NCBI GenBank assembly: GCA_037127315.1
Contig: JBBBDQ010001185.1
Coordinates: 626,001 to 690,000 of the forward strand
Length of the DNA stretch: 64,000 bases
From: Ascarosepion bandense
Taxonomy: Eukaryota > Mollusca > Cephalopoda > Sepiida > Sepiidae
Reading direction: 5' to 3'
The notes under the pieces are model-generated. The model saw only the letters and a list, made by a program, of their open reading frames with translations, did not search any database and had not been told where the DNA came from. A program made the translations under genes and the position numbers. This document shows positions 47,935-59,699 of the stretch, piece by piece (positions within the stretch are counted from its first letter, which is position 1; every line of letters begins with the position of its first letter).

Positions 47935-50900
47935 TTCAAACTATCTCTTGTCCAATTACTTAATCCTTATTATTTACACGCTCCGGCCTTCTTCAGGTGC
48001 TAGGAATTTTGAACCGAAACCATTATTTCGATCACTGGGTTATAGTGTAATACCACTTCCGGATGCCATGTAGTTATCTTCCCTTAACTCAACTCTCTAA
48101 GTTATTTGTTCACTACCAATATTTATATGTCCTTGAGGATATCATTGCATAAATTTCTGAGACTTATAAATCTAACGACTCAGTAATGATTTGTTTTTAA
48201 CCAGAGCTCATATTGCAATCTTTGAAGCTAATGATTTTCTCTAGCACTCCATATTACTATATTATTCATTTCTATACTTGGCTGGCTTAGGAGATTTTTG
48301 CGACCTAGCATATGCGCTAATTCCTTAAGTTTACGTAGTTTCCAATGCTGTTTTCTATCAACTTCATTCCACAGGACGCGGTGATACCTTTTCTCCCTCC
48401 ATAGATGGTCAGCTACGCCTGATTTTTCTATCTCCCCTCATGTTACGGCCTGGCGATGTTCTTTGAGCCTTACCTTAAGAGAGCGGCCCGCTTCTCCCTT
48501 ATATTTCTTTTCACAGCTACATAGAATGTCATATACACAGTCCTTAGTCATGTTCTATTCTATTGGATGTCTTACCCAGGAAAGGTATCTGCGAAGTGTA
48601 GAAGCACTTTGAGAAGGTCATTTTGATGTTATATAGACCACAGATCCTTTGTATTTTCTCCGATAACCTCTTCACACAGGGTGGACAGACCGAGACAGTT
48701 TTCGGAAAGTTGTTATCCTCATGCACTCTCTCTTTCATTGGAAATGTTGTCATGTACCCTGGGTAGTTGCTACGTTGCAGGTTACTGCTTTTACCAACCA
48801 TTTACTGTTCATATATCTTCTGACTTTTGCTCGATTTTGAAAGCAGCGGACTGTCACTTTCTTTACATTGTATGGGTGATGGGAATTGATGTTGAAGAAT
48901 TGTCCTGTAAATGTTGGCTTGTGGTATACGGATGTCATAAACCCACTCTCTGTTCGTGATATTAGTACATCCAGGAATGTTTCTTGTCGATCTCTTCTTA
49001 CATCGTGAACTTTATCGATGATCTTATTTAGTTTATCAGGTGTGGCCAGAGTATGAAGGTGTCATCAACGTATTTCAACTATAGAGTTGGCTTCAGTGCT
49101 GTGAGTTTTAATGCCATCTTTTCGAAGTATATATGTTAGCCAATGATGGTGATAATGGCAAGCCCATTGCTGAGTGTGTTGTTTGTATACAAAACGTCAG
49201 TAGCTCTTTCAGGTTATCTTGTGGTATACTAGTGCGTTCTCCAAAGAATGAGTCTGAGGCTAGTCTGTCCCTGAAATACCGATACTGCCTTCACCGTGGG
49301 TACCTTAATGAAAAGACACATCACATCCAGGATCCCCATCTGGTTGCATTAGATGGGAGCATTTTTTATTGGTTCCACGAAATTAGCGAAGTATATGATG
49401 GAGATTTTTCCTATCAGTGAGTCAATTACATCCACAAAGAAGCGACTCAGAGGGTGGCACACATAGCTTTGGGTGCTAACAATGGGCCTGAGTTGAAAAA
49501 ACACCTTTGTGAACCTTAGGTAGAGCATACATGTGAGGTAGTTTGCTGCAGCGTTGAGACAACTGACTGTATGTCTTAGGCTGCAAGTGATCCTTGTTCT
49601 TGGTTACGATCTGCGACAGCTGTCGTTCTGTTTTCGGTGTAGGGTCTTTACTTTGTTAAAGCAACCACTTCTAATAAAACCATCCAGTTTCTCGGTGTAT
49701 TCTGTTTTGTCCATCACTACAGTTGAATTGCCTTTATCAGCTGGTAGTATGATGATGTTCTCATTCTTCTGCGGGGACTTGATTGCTAGCTCTTTCTCTT
49801 GTGTGATGTTTGATTTGAGCGGCTTGACTTTCTCTAATGTCTGTCTCACTTTCCATCTTAGCTCATTCGCCTGAAACTGAGGAATGTTTAAGGCTATTTC
49901 CTCGATTCTTGCAATGATGTCCAAGTATGGTATCCACTTGATGGTCGTTGAAAAGTTGAGACCCTTGTGTGAACCGCCACTATTGCTTCGCGTCGACGTA
50001 CAAAATATCCGCGGCCAATCAGTAGTTGATCACTTCGTTCCGAATTCAGTTCTGTCTCACGTTGTGTTCGATTGATCACAAAGACGGTTGGTGTAGAAAG
50101 TCGCTGATGATCTAGACAAAGCTGGGAGCCACAATACGAAAAGGAAATCTTTGTGAAATTAACAATGAGGTGTTTATATATACGTTCTTTTTTGTACAGC
50201 ATTTGGATAGAGGTTATCACTTTTGCATGCAGACAACTATAATTCCAAACCACGGCTTCTATAGGATGTAACACTTTATTTAGTACCAGGCTAACGTCGA
50301 AGGTTCTTCTGAGGCAGGCAGTCACGTGACAACACGTCTGTCGTGTTAACTCGACCTATACCGGTTCAATTCTAAACTCAACTCTCACTCTCAACATAAC
50401 TGTCTGAAAGCCACCGACTCTTCATTATATTGAGCCTAGCATCCAGTGGGGGTGGATATGACGTACTCTGAGTACGCTTAGCATTTCCAAATGACCAATG
50501 AGAGATCCTCCTTATGGTCATCTGATCAACCTCGTCTCCTTCTCTCCTGTATGAGTGCCTCTAATCACTATCTGAGGGGTGTGGTACGTTTCTCCGACTT
50601 TTCCGAAATCCCACCGGCTTTTTCTCCATCGGTCATCCAATACTCCGTCTCCTTCTCTCCTGTGTGAGTGCCTCTTACAACAGCCTGATGAGCGTGATCC
50701 ATCCCAAACAACCAAATCTAATTTTCGCTCCAAAATTTCTTTCATATCGAACCTTTAGTGTGTAGTCGTTTTTCACATGTGTGTTTTATCATTTCCATGC
50801 TTTTGACAACAAGTAACAAAATAGGAGACAGTCCTTCGTATTGATACATATTTAATTATCTAAGCCTTCTAGCTTTGTATACAATCGTCGTAAGAAATTA

Positions 50901-52400
50901 TCTAGCTTCGGTCGAAAGAAAACACCATATGTTTCTTTTTTTAATTATCAGTGTTGCAAAATTCCCTAAAAATAATTAAACTTTATTTCTGAGAATTCTT
51001 TTTTTTCAGTCTCTCTTTCTGACCAAAGCTTGTCCCTGAGTGTCACAACATTCTTTTCACAATTTCCATGCAAGGGAAAGATTCTGTTTCAAATAAAATC
51101 TTAGAAAATTGTCATTTTATCAATGGTCGTTAAATTGTTACAATAACCGAGAGACTCACTTTTCGTGATAATGGCTATTCCGAATTCGGTGTCAAAAATC
51201 ATACAGAATTTTTATCCTTCTGATCGAATTTTTTAGCCAGCATTCAAGAGTTATAAAAAATTATCTCGAGTGGTTATTCGTTTTTGGTGGCGGTAATTTT
51301 ATTTACCATTTTTCTTGGGTGGTCATCTTAGAATATCCTTCATCTAGCTTCTAGCAGATGAAGAAGAAAGAAAAATATTCAATTATTATCGCTTCTCCTT
51401 CTCTTCCCCTTTCTTGGTACCAGAAATAATGTTATATTTGTTCAGCACTGACACTTCTGTGGCACTCCGCTGATGATAACTGGTGTTGACAACTATCTTC
51501 ATAGGGGAAGGGGTGATGAACCTCATGTGTCACCTACAGGTCTTTTAATCTATTTAACCTCTTGTTCTTGGTGGACCTTGACTGCATTGAATTGTTGCCT
51601 GAAGAATTTTTCCAGCTCGTGCTGGATCCTTTTTCGATCTTCTCCATCAGTGATTCTGTTGAGGAAGGCCTTCATCCTTTGGCAAATATCGAACTGTAAT
51701 TTTTGTTTCATTCATCGGTTGTACTAAATTCGTTCTCGGACCAGGGTGGGTCACGCTTTTTCTGCAACCAGAACTAGCTCTCCTTGAATTGACGGCACGA
51801 CTCTGTACCAAGCCTTCAGGGATAAGTCGTAATTACCTGCATCGGTGTAGTAATGTCAGGTGGTTTGATATTCGTTCCAGCTTCAGTTGGGGTTTTACTA
51901 TTCGTCTCTATATTTTTAGTACATCGGGTTCGTACCGATCCTTCAGTATTTGTCTACACTTCTGAGATGAGGTAGTATTTACATTACTTACAGTTCAGAC
52001 TGTTGTCCTCATTTTTATTGCCATGTTTACGAAGTTTCGGCCGTTGTACACTCCGGCTTTTTTCAGGTGCTAGGAATTTTGAACTGAACCTTTTATTTCG
52101 ATCACTGGGTATATTATTCTAATTCTATGTACGATGCTACTTCAGGATGCCATGTAGTTATCTCTTTTTAACTTAAATCTCTAAGTTATTTGTCCACCAC
52201 TGCCGTATTGAACTTACAACTCAAAATAAAGAGTTTAGTTCAAAGTTCATAACACCTGAAAAAGGCCAAAGCGTACAACAGCCGAAACGTCGTCAACATG
52301 GCAATAAAGATGATGACAACAGTCCAAACAGTGTAAATAAAGTAAATACTACTTCATCTCAGAAGCATAGACAAATCAACTAATGAAGCCGTCATATTAT
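47935..52400 (-). mobile_element. Penelope-like element 7 with terminal repeats
   Basis: The minus strand carries ILPADKGNSTVVMDKTEY (about 49725), preceded by LNIPQFQANELRWKVRQTLE. Many frame breaks follow, up to LKYVDDTFILW with YVDD at 49061-49072, then a GIY-YIG C-terminus VYDILCSCEKKYKG...GRSLKVRLKEH at about 48440-48530. Terminal repeats with GGTGCTAGGAATTTTGAAC and ATGCCATGTAGTTATCT lie at about 47970-48120 (3' end) and 52045-52205 (5' end) in the same orientation, and a third, inverted copy is at 52221-52378. A duplicated 33-bp block (CTCCTTCTCTCCTG) occurs at 50532 and 50646. Catalytic YVDD is intact but the ORF is not. Confidence 0.85.
51948..52378. repeat. Inverted pair of PLE terminal repeats
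   Basis: 51948-52100 is reverse-complementary to 52221-52378. Shared blocks read on the second arm are CCTGAAAAAGGCC, GTACAACAGCCGAAACG, CATGGCAATAAA, GATGACAACAGTC and CTCAGAAG. The spacer is about 120 bp. Confidence 0.88.
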
Positions 52401-53459
52401 ATATTAAAAGTTCTGAGGTTTGGTCATTTATTTAAATTATATGTTGTGTACAATGAAGGTGTTTTAGCTGGCAGAACTGTACGTAAGTGGTTTTGCAATG
52501 TTTAAAGTTGGTAATTGTAGCCTTATTGATGAAGAACGCTTAGACATATCCCTAATACAAATGACGACCGGATCTAGACATTAATTGAGAATAACCTGCA
52601 TTTCACAATGCAGAAATTGACAGGAACACTAAATTTATCTAAATCCACCATGCATGGGAACTTAGATAAATTTGTATATTCAAATCGCTACGATGTTTTT
52701 GGTACAAAACGACTGAATGAAAAGATTCTTTTGGATCGCATTTCTATCTGTGTTTTGCCTTATAAACACAATGAAATTGCACACTTTTTAAGCAAATTTG
52801 ATGGAAGATGAGAAACAGATCGTTTAAAACAATGTTCTGCGAAAGAAATTCTGAGGTAAGCAACATGAGCCAACTTTAGCCACCCCAAAAGCAGGTCATC
52901 ATCCTAAGAAAGTTATGATATGTATCTGGTGGGATTGGAAAGGAATCCTGTACGATGACCTTCTGCCAAGTAACAAGTCAATTCTGAAAAGTACTGCTCG
53001 CAAATGGACGAAGGCAGCAATTCAAGAAATCCCCCGGAATTGGCGAACAGGAAAGGTGTTGTTTCTCATTAGGATAATACCAGAAATCACGTTTTTTTTT
53101 GTTTTTTTTTTGTTTTTTTTGACGACCTAGCAAAAATTGCTGCAGTTTGGCTAGAATACGTTACCTCACCCACCATATATTCACCTGACATGACTTCTTC
53201 GGATTTTCGTTTATTCAGGTCCTTGCAAAATAATCTCAATGGTAAAAATGTTAATTCTTTAGATAACATAAATAACCACCTTAATCATTTTTTTTTTGCC
53301 GAGAAACCACCGAAATTCTGGGAAACTGAATCTTTAAGTTGAAGAAAAAAAAATGTTGTGCAACAAAATGTTTCATATTTAGTTGAATAAATATTTCATT
53401 TTCTTTTGTGTTTGAATTTCCCTTAAAGATAGGTATGAACTTTCCAGACAACCCGATGT

Positions 53460-54190
53460 TTTTGAGAAATCAAAATAACGAACTCTTCATGCACGCAATT
53501 CGTAAAGTACTTGCAAAATAAGCAATATATAACAGTTTGAACAACTTTAAATAAAACATAAGTGACAATACTAGACAGGCTGAATAATGTTTCTGGATAT
53601 CACCACCCACCTTTGCATCTATTCTTTTATAGAAAATTGTTCTAAAGAGAATGGTGTCCAACTTGTCTTTATTGGTAGAATGTTTGGAATGTATCATTTA
53701 TGTATAGAGAATGAACAGCTACAAACACAATATCGTCTTTATGTATGAATATATATACACCCACTCACAAATGAGTTTTTGATTTACAACTGGCTTATAA
53801 AGTTTGCTATAAAGCAATATGTATGACGCAAGAATCTGCTTTGTGGTTGTGATAGTTGCTTATATTTTCCCACAGACGTCAACAGCTGGTGCTTGATCTC
53901 ATGTAAAAATTAGTAATTTGAATACTGATTTTCAAAACCGACAACGTCTCTATATTTAGTATATTGACACAGCAAAAGCTTCTTAGATCTATTTCTCCCT
54001 ATTAAACTTGTACAAGCTTAATAAATATTGATATAAAACAAAAAGAAATTATAAAATTAGCAATCGACGTATGTACATACGTATGTATATAATACTGGGT
54101 TCGATGGATAAATTGTTTAACTCACGCAAAAATGAAAATATCACTGACATCTCATTTTAAGAGATATATTTACCAAAATTACACTAAAAT
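53460..54190. other. AT-rich stretch; no gene recognised
   Basis: A 75-codon minus frame at 53470-53697 has no motif. A short CATACGTATGTAT palindromic run lies near 54075. Confidence 0.4.
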
Positions 54191-54194
54191 ATCT

Positions 54195-54800
54195 TGAAAT
54201 ATTAAAGAGTAAATTTATTCAATGAAATCGCCATTGGCTTCAACAAAGGCCTTCAGATGATTTCGAAATCGTCTGCGTCTCTTCTGGACGGTCTCCTTGT
54301 TTATGTTGGGGAATACTACCATAATCCTTGCCTTGATTATTTGGTATTACAAGGAGTTTTGTTGGTCTCTCGCTCAACTGCGCCCCACACATAGTAATCA
54401 ACGAGATTTAGGTGACCCGATAGATGAGGTGATGTGATCGCAGAAATTGTTTAACAGCAATGACTGTATTCTCCTGCATGTGTGGCATGATGCAGAATCC
54501 TGTTGCCAGACATAGTTTCTTCCATCAGCCACCCTCTTGATACGGAGAACCAGTACCTCCTCAAAGGCTCCGTGTTGAGTCTGGGGCCCTGTGGGATGAT
54601 GAATGGAGGCATAACGTCACCATCACTAGTGATCTATCCAAACACATTTGTAATCACCATTAGACCTCAGATTGACACCTAAATACTCTGAAATGTTCGT
54701 ATTAAAGCCTCCGGTGCAAATGTCAAGCAGAACTGCGTGCCGTTTCCAAATTTATGGCAGAGTGAATTGCGTCATGATGCTCTTTTTCTCACATAGGGTG
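54195..54800 (-). pseudogene. IS630/Tc1/mariner-superfamily transposase relic
   Basis: The minus strand shows VMPPFIIPQGPRLNTEPL (about 54570), then QDSA-like DSASCHTCRRIQSLLLNNF-type sequence with a catalytic Asp (about 54425-54500). After a frameshift come SPDLNLVDYYVWGAVERETN (about 54360-54415) with its catalytic Asp, and finally RFRNHLKAFVEANGDFIE ending at about 54216. The motif order (D...SPDLN...) is of the superfamily, but it is a different lineage from mariners 1-3. Several frame breaks inactivate it. The N-terminal DNA-binding part is not recognisable. Confidence 0.8.
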
Positions 54801-55210
54801 CCCAACTGATCCTACGATACTGTGCAGTCGATAAAATCGAAAGCAAACAACACGCATGCGCGAAATTTTAAAAAATATATATAACGTGACGACAATTTCT
54901 CCATCGCATCTTGTATATGTCTGTTTTACATAGATTTTTTACAAATATCTCTACCAAAAAAAAAAAAAAGCTTTTAACACTTATCACATTATGTCTAAAC
55001 ATATCTATAAATAATGTATATGACAGAATTTATGATCATTTTGTATTCACGTGCATCATGGAATCGACGGAGGTAATTCTTTGCTTCTGTTCGCAATCAA
55101 AAGGGAATTTAAACATCATCTCACTTTGATGTTTATGTGGCAAAGGACATGTATTTTTACAATGGGATCTCATGTATCGGTTTCTATTTAAGACCGCTTT
55201 TATAAAATTT
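54800..55210. other. Unassigned sequence
   Basis: Holds a short GCATGCGC site and an A-run near 54960. Nothing recognised. Confidence 0.4.
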
Positions 55211-55214
55211 TATA

Positions 55215-55330
55215 AAACAACAAAGACGATGACAATAATCTTAATCAAACAAAAGAAACACATACACGTACACGCGTGCGCGCGCGCGTGTGTGTGTGTT
55301 TTAGAAAGATTAATGTCATCGTCTTTGTTA
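55215..55330. repeat. Inverted repeat around a CA/CG/GT array
   Basis: AACAAAGACGATGACAATAA (about 55217-55236) is inverted at about 55303-55327 as AATGTCATCGTCTTTGTT. Between them lies ACACGTACACGCGTGCGCG...GTGTGTG, which is also self-complementary. The arms share the AACAAAGACGA block with the PLE terminal repeats. Confidence 0.75.
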
Positions 55331-55334
55331 TTTT

Positions 55335-57195
55335 ACCTTTTTTAACGCAACGTGTCGGTCCTTCCACGGCTATTATATTTTTTAATTTCCAATCTTGCTT
55401 GCTTTGACATTCCAAAATACAAAAGGCATCTGATAAAGGCTAGAGGGTGGCCGAAAATTTGTGAAGAAACAGAAATCATAGAATTTATCCGAACAAAGGA
55501 AGATAAAATTACTATACGCAATTTAGTTTAATTTATATCTATAATTTTCTTTAGTTGTTTAATTTTTTTTTTTAATGAAATTTTATTTAATATGCATGTC
55601 CAGAGGATTTGTATATATTTAATTTAACAATAATAATAATAAAACAACTCTGGTTAATTTCTTTATTTCTACATATTACAAATAAAAAATCATTGAATCT
55701 TTAGAAATGACTTTGGTTATGTTACGGATACGAAAATAAATGCTATCAGCTATAGGTTTAGAAACGCCCGAAAAAAAGGCTTCTACAGGACAACAGTCTA
55801 ATTTGTTAAAGCGTTGGTTCGTGAATTTTAATGACATAGTAATTGCGAGTTCAATCTCTAGGCTAGGCCGTATGTTTTTGGACTCAGTGGAATCGTTTAA
55901 TGCATTACTAATACCTTTTTATCACAAGAACACGCTTATCAAATGTAAGAAGCTAAATGCCATTTTCGTAAAAGAAGAAAATAATTTTCAAGAATTTTTC
56001 ATAGTTAAAATGTCTCAGGGAACATGATTTGTTAGCATTATATGTTTTTCAATCTTGACATTCTCTTCAACTATTTTAATGGTGATAATCCTTTATGGCC
56101 AATATAGTAACTGTTGAAAAGATTTTAGTTTAATCAGACAACTAGGTGGAAAGTTATTCTAATATAGTTAATTAAAGATGAGACAAATAATGGATGACGA
56201 TCACTAAGTTTATTCTGACATATGATATAATTAATGTATCACGAGATTTTTCAGTTCAAATAGATATTCGTGAGTTATCGGTATTCTATTACTGTTAGCA
56301 GACAGTAATTATTTTAATTTAATATTCCATTATTAAAGGCAAATAAACTTTAGTTTGTCAACTCCGATGATAGACCCCACGGGACACTGAGAAATCTTTA
56401 TCTTTCGTGATGGTCTTGTATGTTTTAAAAATTGTTTCACACAAGGAGTTTAAAACTATGTTTACTTGTCAAAAATAAGAGAGAAAATAGAAAGACTTTG
56501 CTTGTTTTTTATGCACAGAAAAATTTCATAGAATATAATTATTGAAATTATTCAACAATTGCATTTTTTTTGTTTACAACGGATGCAATTAGAAACTGTA
56601 ATTAGCCTGCACTGATAACACACATGCTCTACTGCTTCAAACGAAAGAATAAATGACTGTAAAAGATACAACAATGGAAGAATCATAAGATCATTGGAGG
56701 ATTAAAGTATCGCACGATAACTTCAAGAAACGATGCTTTTATAACAAACATTACACGCAAAAAAAGAGATCGTCTAAAAAGATCTCTACTGTCCACAAAC
56801 TGTTCACGGTTATGTTTAATGTGCTACTGCAAATAAAATAGAAAACTAATCCTGAATAATACGAACTGAATTTTCTGAATTATTGTACTTTTACAACCTC
56901 CAAGAAGGCACTATATATTTACTTCCTCCACATTAAAATTCATATTTAAACTCCATAGCTCTAAACTATTATATCAAGAAAAATCAACATCAATAAATGC
57001 GTTTACAATTTAATTCAATTTTAAGAACCACTAATATTAAGTAGAATATAAATCCGTGGCAATTTGATGGCAAAACTGATTAAATTTCATTCTTTGGTGT
57101 TTTGATTTCACAGAAATTCTACAAAGTAATATCATATGTAAAGATATTTTTCTAGGTACACAATTTAATTATAAATTATAAAAAGCTAGTTCAGA
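55335..57195. other. AT-rich stretch; no gene recognised
   Basis: A 95-codon plus frame at 55740-56027 is unassigned (no domain seen). Confidence 0.45.
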
Positions 57196-57199
57196 ATTA

Positions 57200-58600
57200 G
57201 TTGTTCTTTTGATGTTTGTCCTTTATTTACTTGTGTCTCTCTTTTGGAGACAACTGATATTTGCTGTGATTTGTTTTATCGCAATTCTTTGTCTCCACCT
57301 AGTATTCCTGGATCTGTAATTGTTAAGTTGATGAAATTTGCTATGTCGTCTGTTGAATTTAGTTTCGATAATACTATACACCGACAGATTGATGGGTTTG
57401 CTATGGGCTCCCCTTTGAGTGCGGCACTGGCCAATATTTTTGTGGGTTTTCACGAGGAGAGAATACGTAGTTGTGTACTTCATCCTCAACTGTATTGTCA
57501 ATATGTTGACGGTACTTTTTGCTTATTTAATAATGAAATTGAGGCTAATCAGTTTCTCTCTTTCCTTAATGGTATTCATCCAGCCACGAGGTTTACGGTT
57601 GAGAAAGAATTTAATTCTCAACTAGCTTTTTAGTACATCGGACACCAATAACCTTTCTCACCTCAGTTTATAGAAAACCGTCATTATCATTATCATGTTG
57701 TATACGCGCTGGAATTTCTTTTGTCCTAGGAAACTTAAGATAAACATTATTAAAAACCTCGTTCATAGGGCATTAATGATCTGTTCGGAGTCTTTTCTGG
57801 ATGATGAAATCAATTTTGTTATGAAGAACTTGCGTGGTTTAGTGTATCCCCCTAGTACTGTTCATTCTGTCATTCGTGGCAAGATTGTGGAGTTCAGAAA
57901 GGTCAAACCTTGTACAGTTAAAAGGTGCCCTGTTTATCTTAGACATTACAAGATTGGAGCTAGTTGTGAAAGATTAAATAGATAAATTTCATCTAGTGTT
58001 CGTAACTGTTTTTTCTCGGCTGAGGTTTGTATAGTTTTTCAAACCCGGCCTATTTTTTGTTCTGGGCGCAAGAATGTTCTCCCTCCCCACCAAGTAAATT
58101 CTGTTATTTATAAATATAGTTGTGGTTGCGGTGTCAACTACATAGGGAGAACTACTCAGCGCCTAGATATGAGAATTAAACAACACGTTTTCACTAAGAT
58201 CAGAAATCACAAAATGACTTTGAATGAGCTTGTCTCAAGTATTTACGGTTCCACCATATGTGGGCACCTGTTAAATAACAGAAAGTGTGCTGCTGATTTC
58301 AATGTTAACTGGTTTACTTTTGTGTCCCGGTCACACTCTATATTTCACTTGAAAGTGCTGGAGGCTCTTTATATCGGGTCCCGCAAACCTTCTCTGTATA
58401 AACAGCGTGAATGTTTGTTAGAGCTCGCTATCATTTGTCATTAGCTCTTTGTTTTCTTTTCATAGATTTTTCCCACATTTGTGTTTTTTTTTTCTTTACA
58501 TCAAGCATTTCATGGTTTATTTTATTCTAAGTTTGAATCTCCCGATGAGGCCTGAAGAGCGGGAGCGGAACTGGTTGCTTTGTTTTTAGAATGTCCTGTA
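57200..58600 (+). mobile_element. Penelope-like element 8: RT palm plus GIY-YIG nuclease
   Basis: It starts with SFDVCPLFTCVSLLET (about 57205-57252; motif A, Asp in FDV). Then comes QIDGFAMGSPLSAALANIF (57388-57444; motif B) and YCQYVDGTFCLFNN (motif C, 57497-57538), where the usual second Asp of YVDD is Gly. After a frameshift, HRALMICSESFLDDEINFV-like sequence follows. The GIY-YIG segment YKYSCGCGVNYIGRTTQRL lies at about 58110-58166 with KQH, and the C-terminus ending LLELAIICH stops at 58441-58443. The tail CCCGATGAGGCCTGAAGAGC at 58540-58559 then GGAAC looks like a decayed hammerhead motif. The RT fingers are missing upstream. Of all the PLE fragments here, this one has the most complete order of motifs A to C plus nuclease. 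Confidence 0.93.
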
Positions 58601-58604
58601 ATAT

Positions 58605-59690
58605 CAAGCTACACTCTTTTATTTTGATAATATCATATCATTTTCTACATGCGAAGATTCCTCGACTTCTACTTGTATCCAGGCAGACCCAGTTTCTAAG
58701 GGTGATTGTGAAAGGACGCAACTTATGGTGGATATAAAAGTATAATTGTTTCAAAGTAAATAATACACGCCGGGTGAAATATGATATAGCATAAACGCGT
58801 AAATAAAGAATTTCAGTGAGTCTGAAACCATAGGAGTCAGTCAAGTTTAAGTGTTTACTCCTTATCAGTTCGAGTCTTGCCGCATGCCAGACGAGATTTT
58901 GTCTCTCTTCTAGAATTTGGATTTTTTTGTCTTGAAGTACTGTTAATGTTAAATATTCTTTGCTACGATATTTTTGAGAAGCATTTTTTAAGAAGAAGTG
59001 TATTTGCGCTTAGAAACACAGACGTTGGTTTAGAAGTTTGCAATGTGTTTTGTTGAAATGTCAAGCAAGTGCAATACGTTTGAAGTTGGAATTTCTGTTT
59101 TGTCTAGCCAGGGGTCAAAAAGGTTACGGTCCAGATAAATATGCACTGGAAAAAAGCTGTCAGTAGGACAGAAGTGACGTCTAGCTAACGGCTGTGAAGT
59201 AATTTTCGTTTGATTTTGAAAGAGTTTGATTTCACCCGTCGAAGTGGACGGATGTTTTAAATTTGGGTCTCCCCGATGTGTGTGTGAGAGGGTGTTGACA
59301 ACTCAGACCAAAGAAACTCGAATTTACTCTACGGCAATTTCACTACTTTGTTTGAGAAGTTGTCTGTGTATGAAAAAGAAAAAGAAAATATATTTTATAG
59401 TTTATTTAGATTTGGGTCCTGTCCTATTGCACTGCAGATTATTATTAAAGATGTCGAGTTGACTGGTCCCCGACGAAAGGGATTTATGAAATTTGGACTG
59501 CAAAGTTTTAATCGTCACAGTTGCAGTGAAATTCGTCCAAATTCTTAGCAGTTTGATTTTCGACTTCGTGGTTGCAACATTCGTCCAGTCAACGTGGGGC
59601 CCAAACAGAAGTGTTTCCCAGAATAAGTATATATCCGAGACAGTGGTATATAACATTAATTTTCCGTTAAGATTAATTTCGTGTAGTTTA
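58605..59690. other. Unassigned sequence between PLE 8 and the Tx1-like LINE
   Basis: It is moderately GC-rich and may contain a decayed 5' part of the LINE, but I could not align it. GTTCGAGTC near 58868 resembles a B box without an A box. Shadow frames are not listed. Confidence 0.35.
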
Positions 59691-59699
59691 ATTTCGGAC

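Larger units (their letters stand above)
47824..53456 (+). mobile_element. Mariner element 3, split by a PLE insertion
   Basis: The left terminus TTGGGGTGTCTGGAAAGTTC begins at 47824 after a TA (47822-47823). The right terminus ATGAACTTTCCAGACAACCC ends at about 53456. They pair as imperfect inverted repeats (about 21 of 24). Mariner leader DNA continues from the left end only to about 47935. The transposase resumes near 52447 with VYNEGVLAGRTVRKWF, then TLNLSKSTMHGNLDKF, KVMICIWWDWKGILY, SPDMTSSDFR (catalytic Asp region) and FFAEKPPKFWE. The first N-terminal codons are missing and there are many stops, so it is a pseudogene. The intervening ~4.4 kb is the Penelope-like element. Confidence 0.85.

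Noticed and set aside
48681..49874. Several plus-strand frames of 60-106 codons
   Set aside because: They are antisense to the PLE 7 reading on the minus strand, which explains the conserved sequence.
50684..50715. CTGATGAGCGTG as a second hammerhead
   Set aside because: No GAAA follows at stem II distance and the putative stem does not pair.
50518..50745. HTGEK motifs suggesting C2H2 zinc fingers (minus)
   Set aside because: No Cys pairs or His spacing; the two HTGEKET matches come from a duplicated 33-bp block inside PLE 7.
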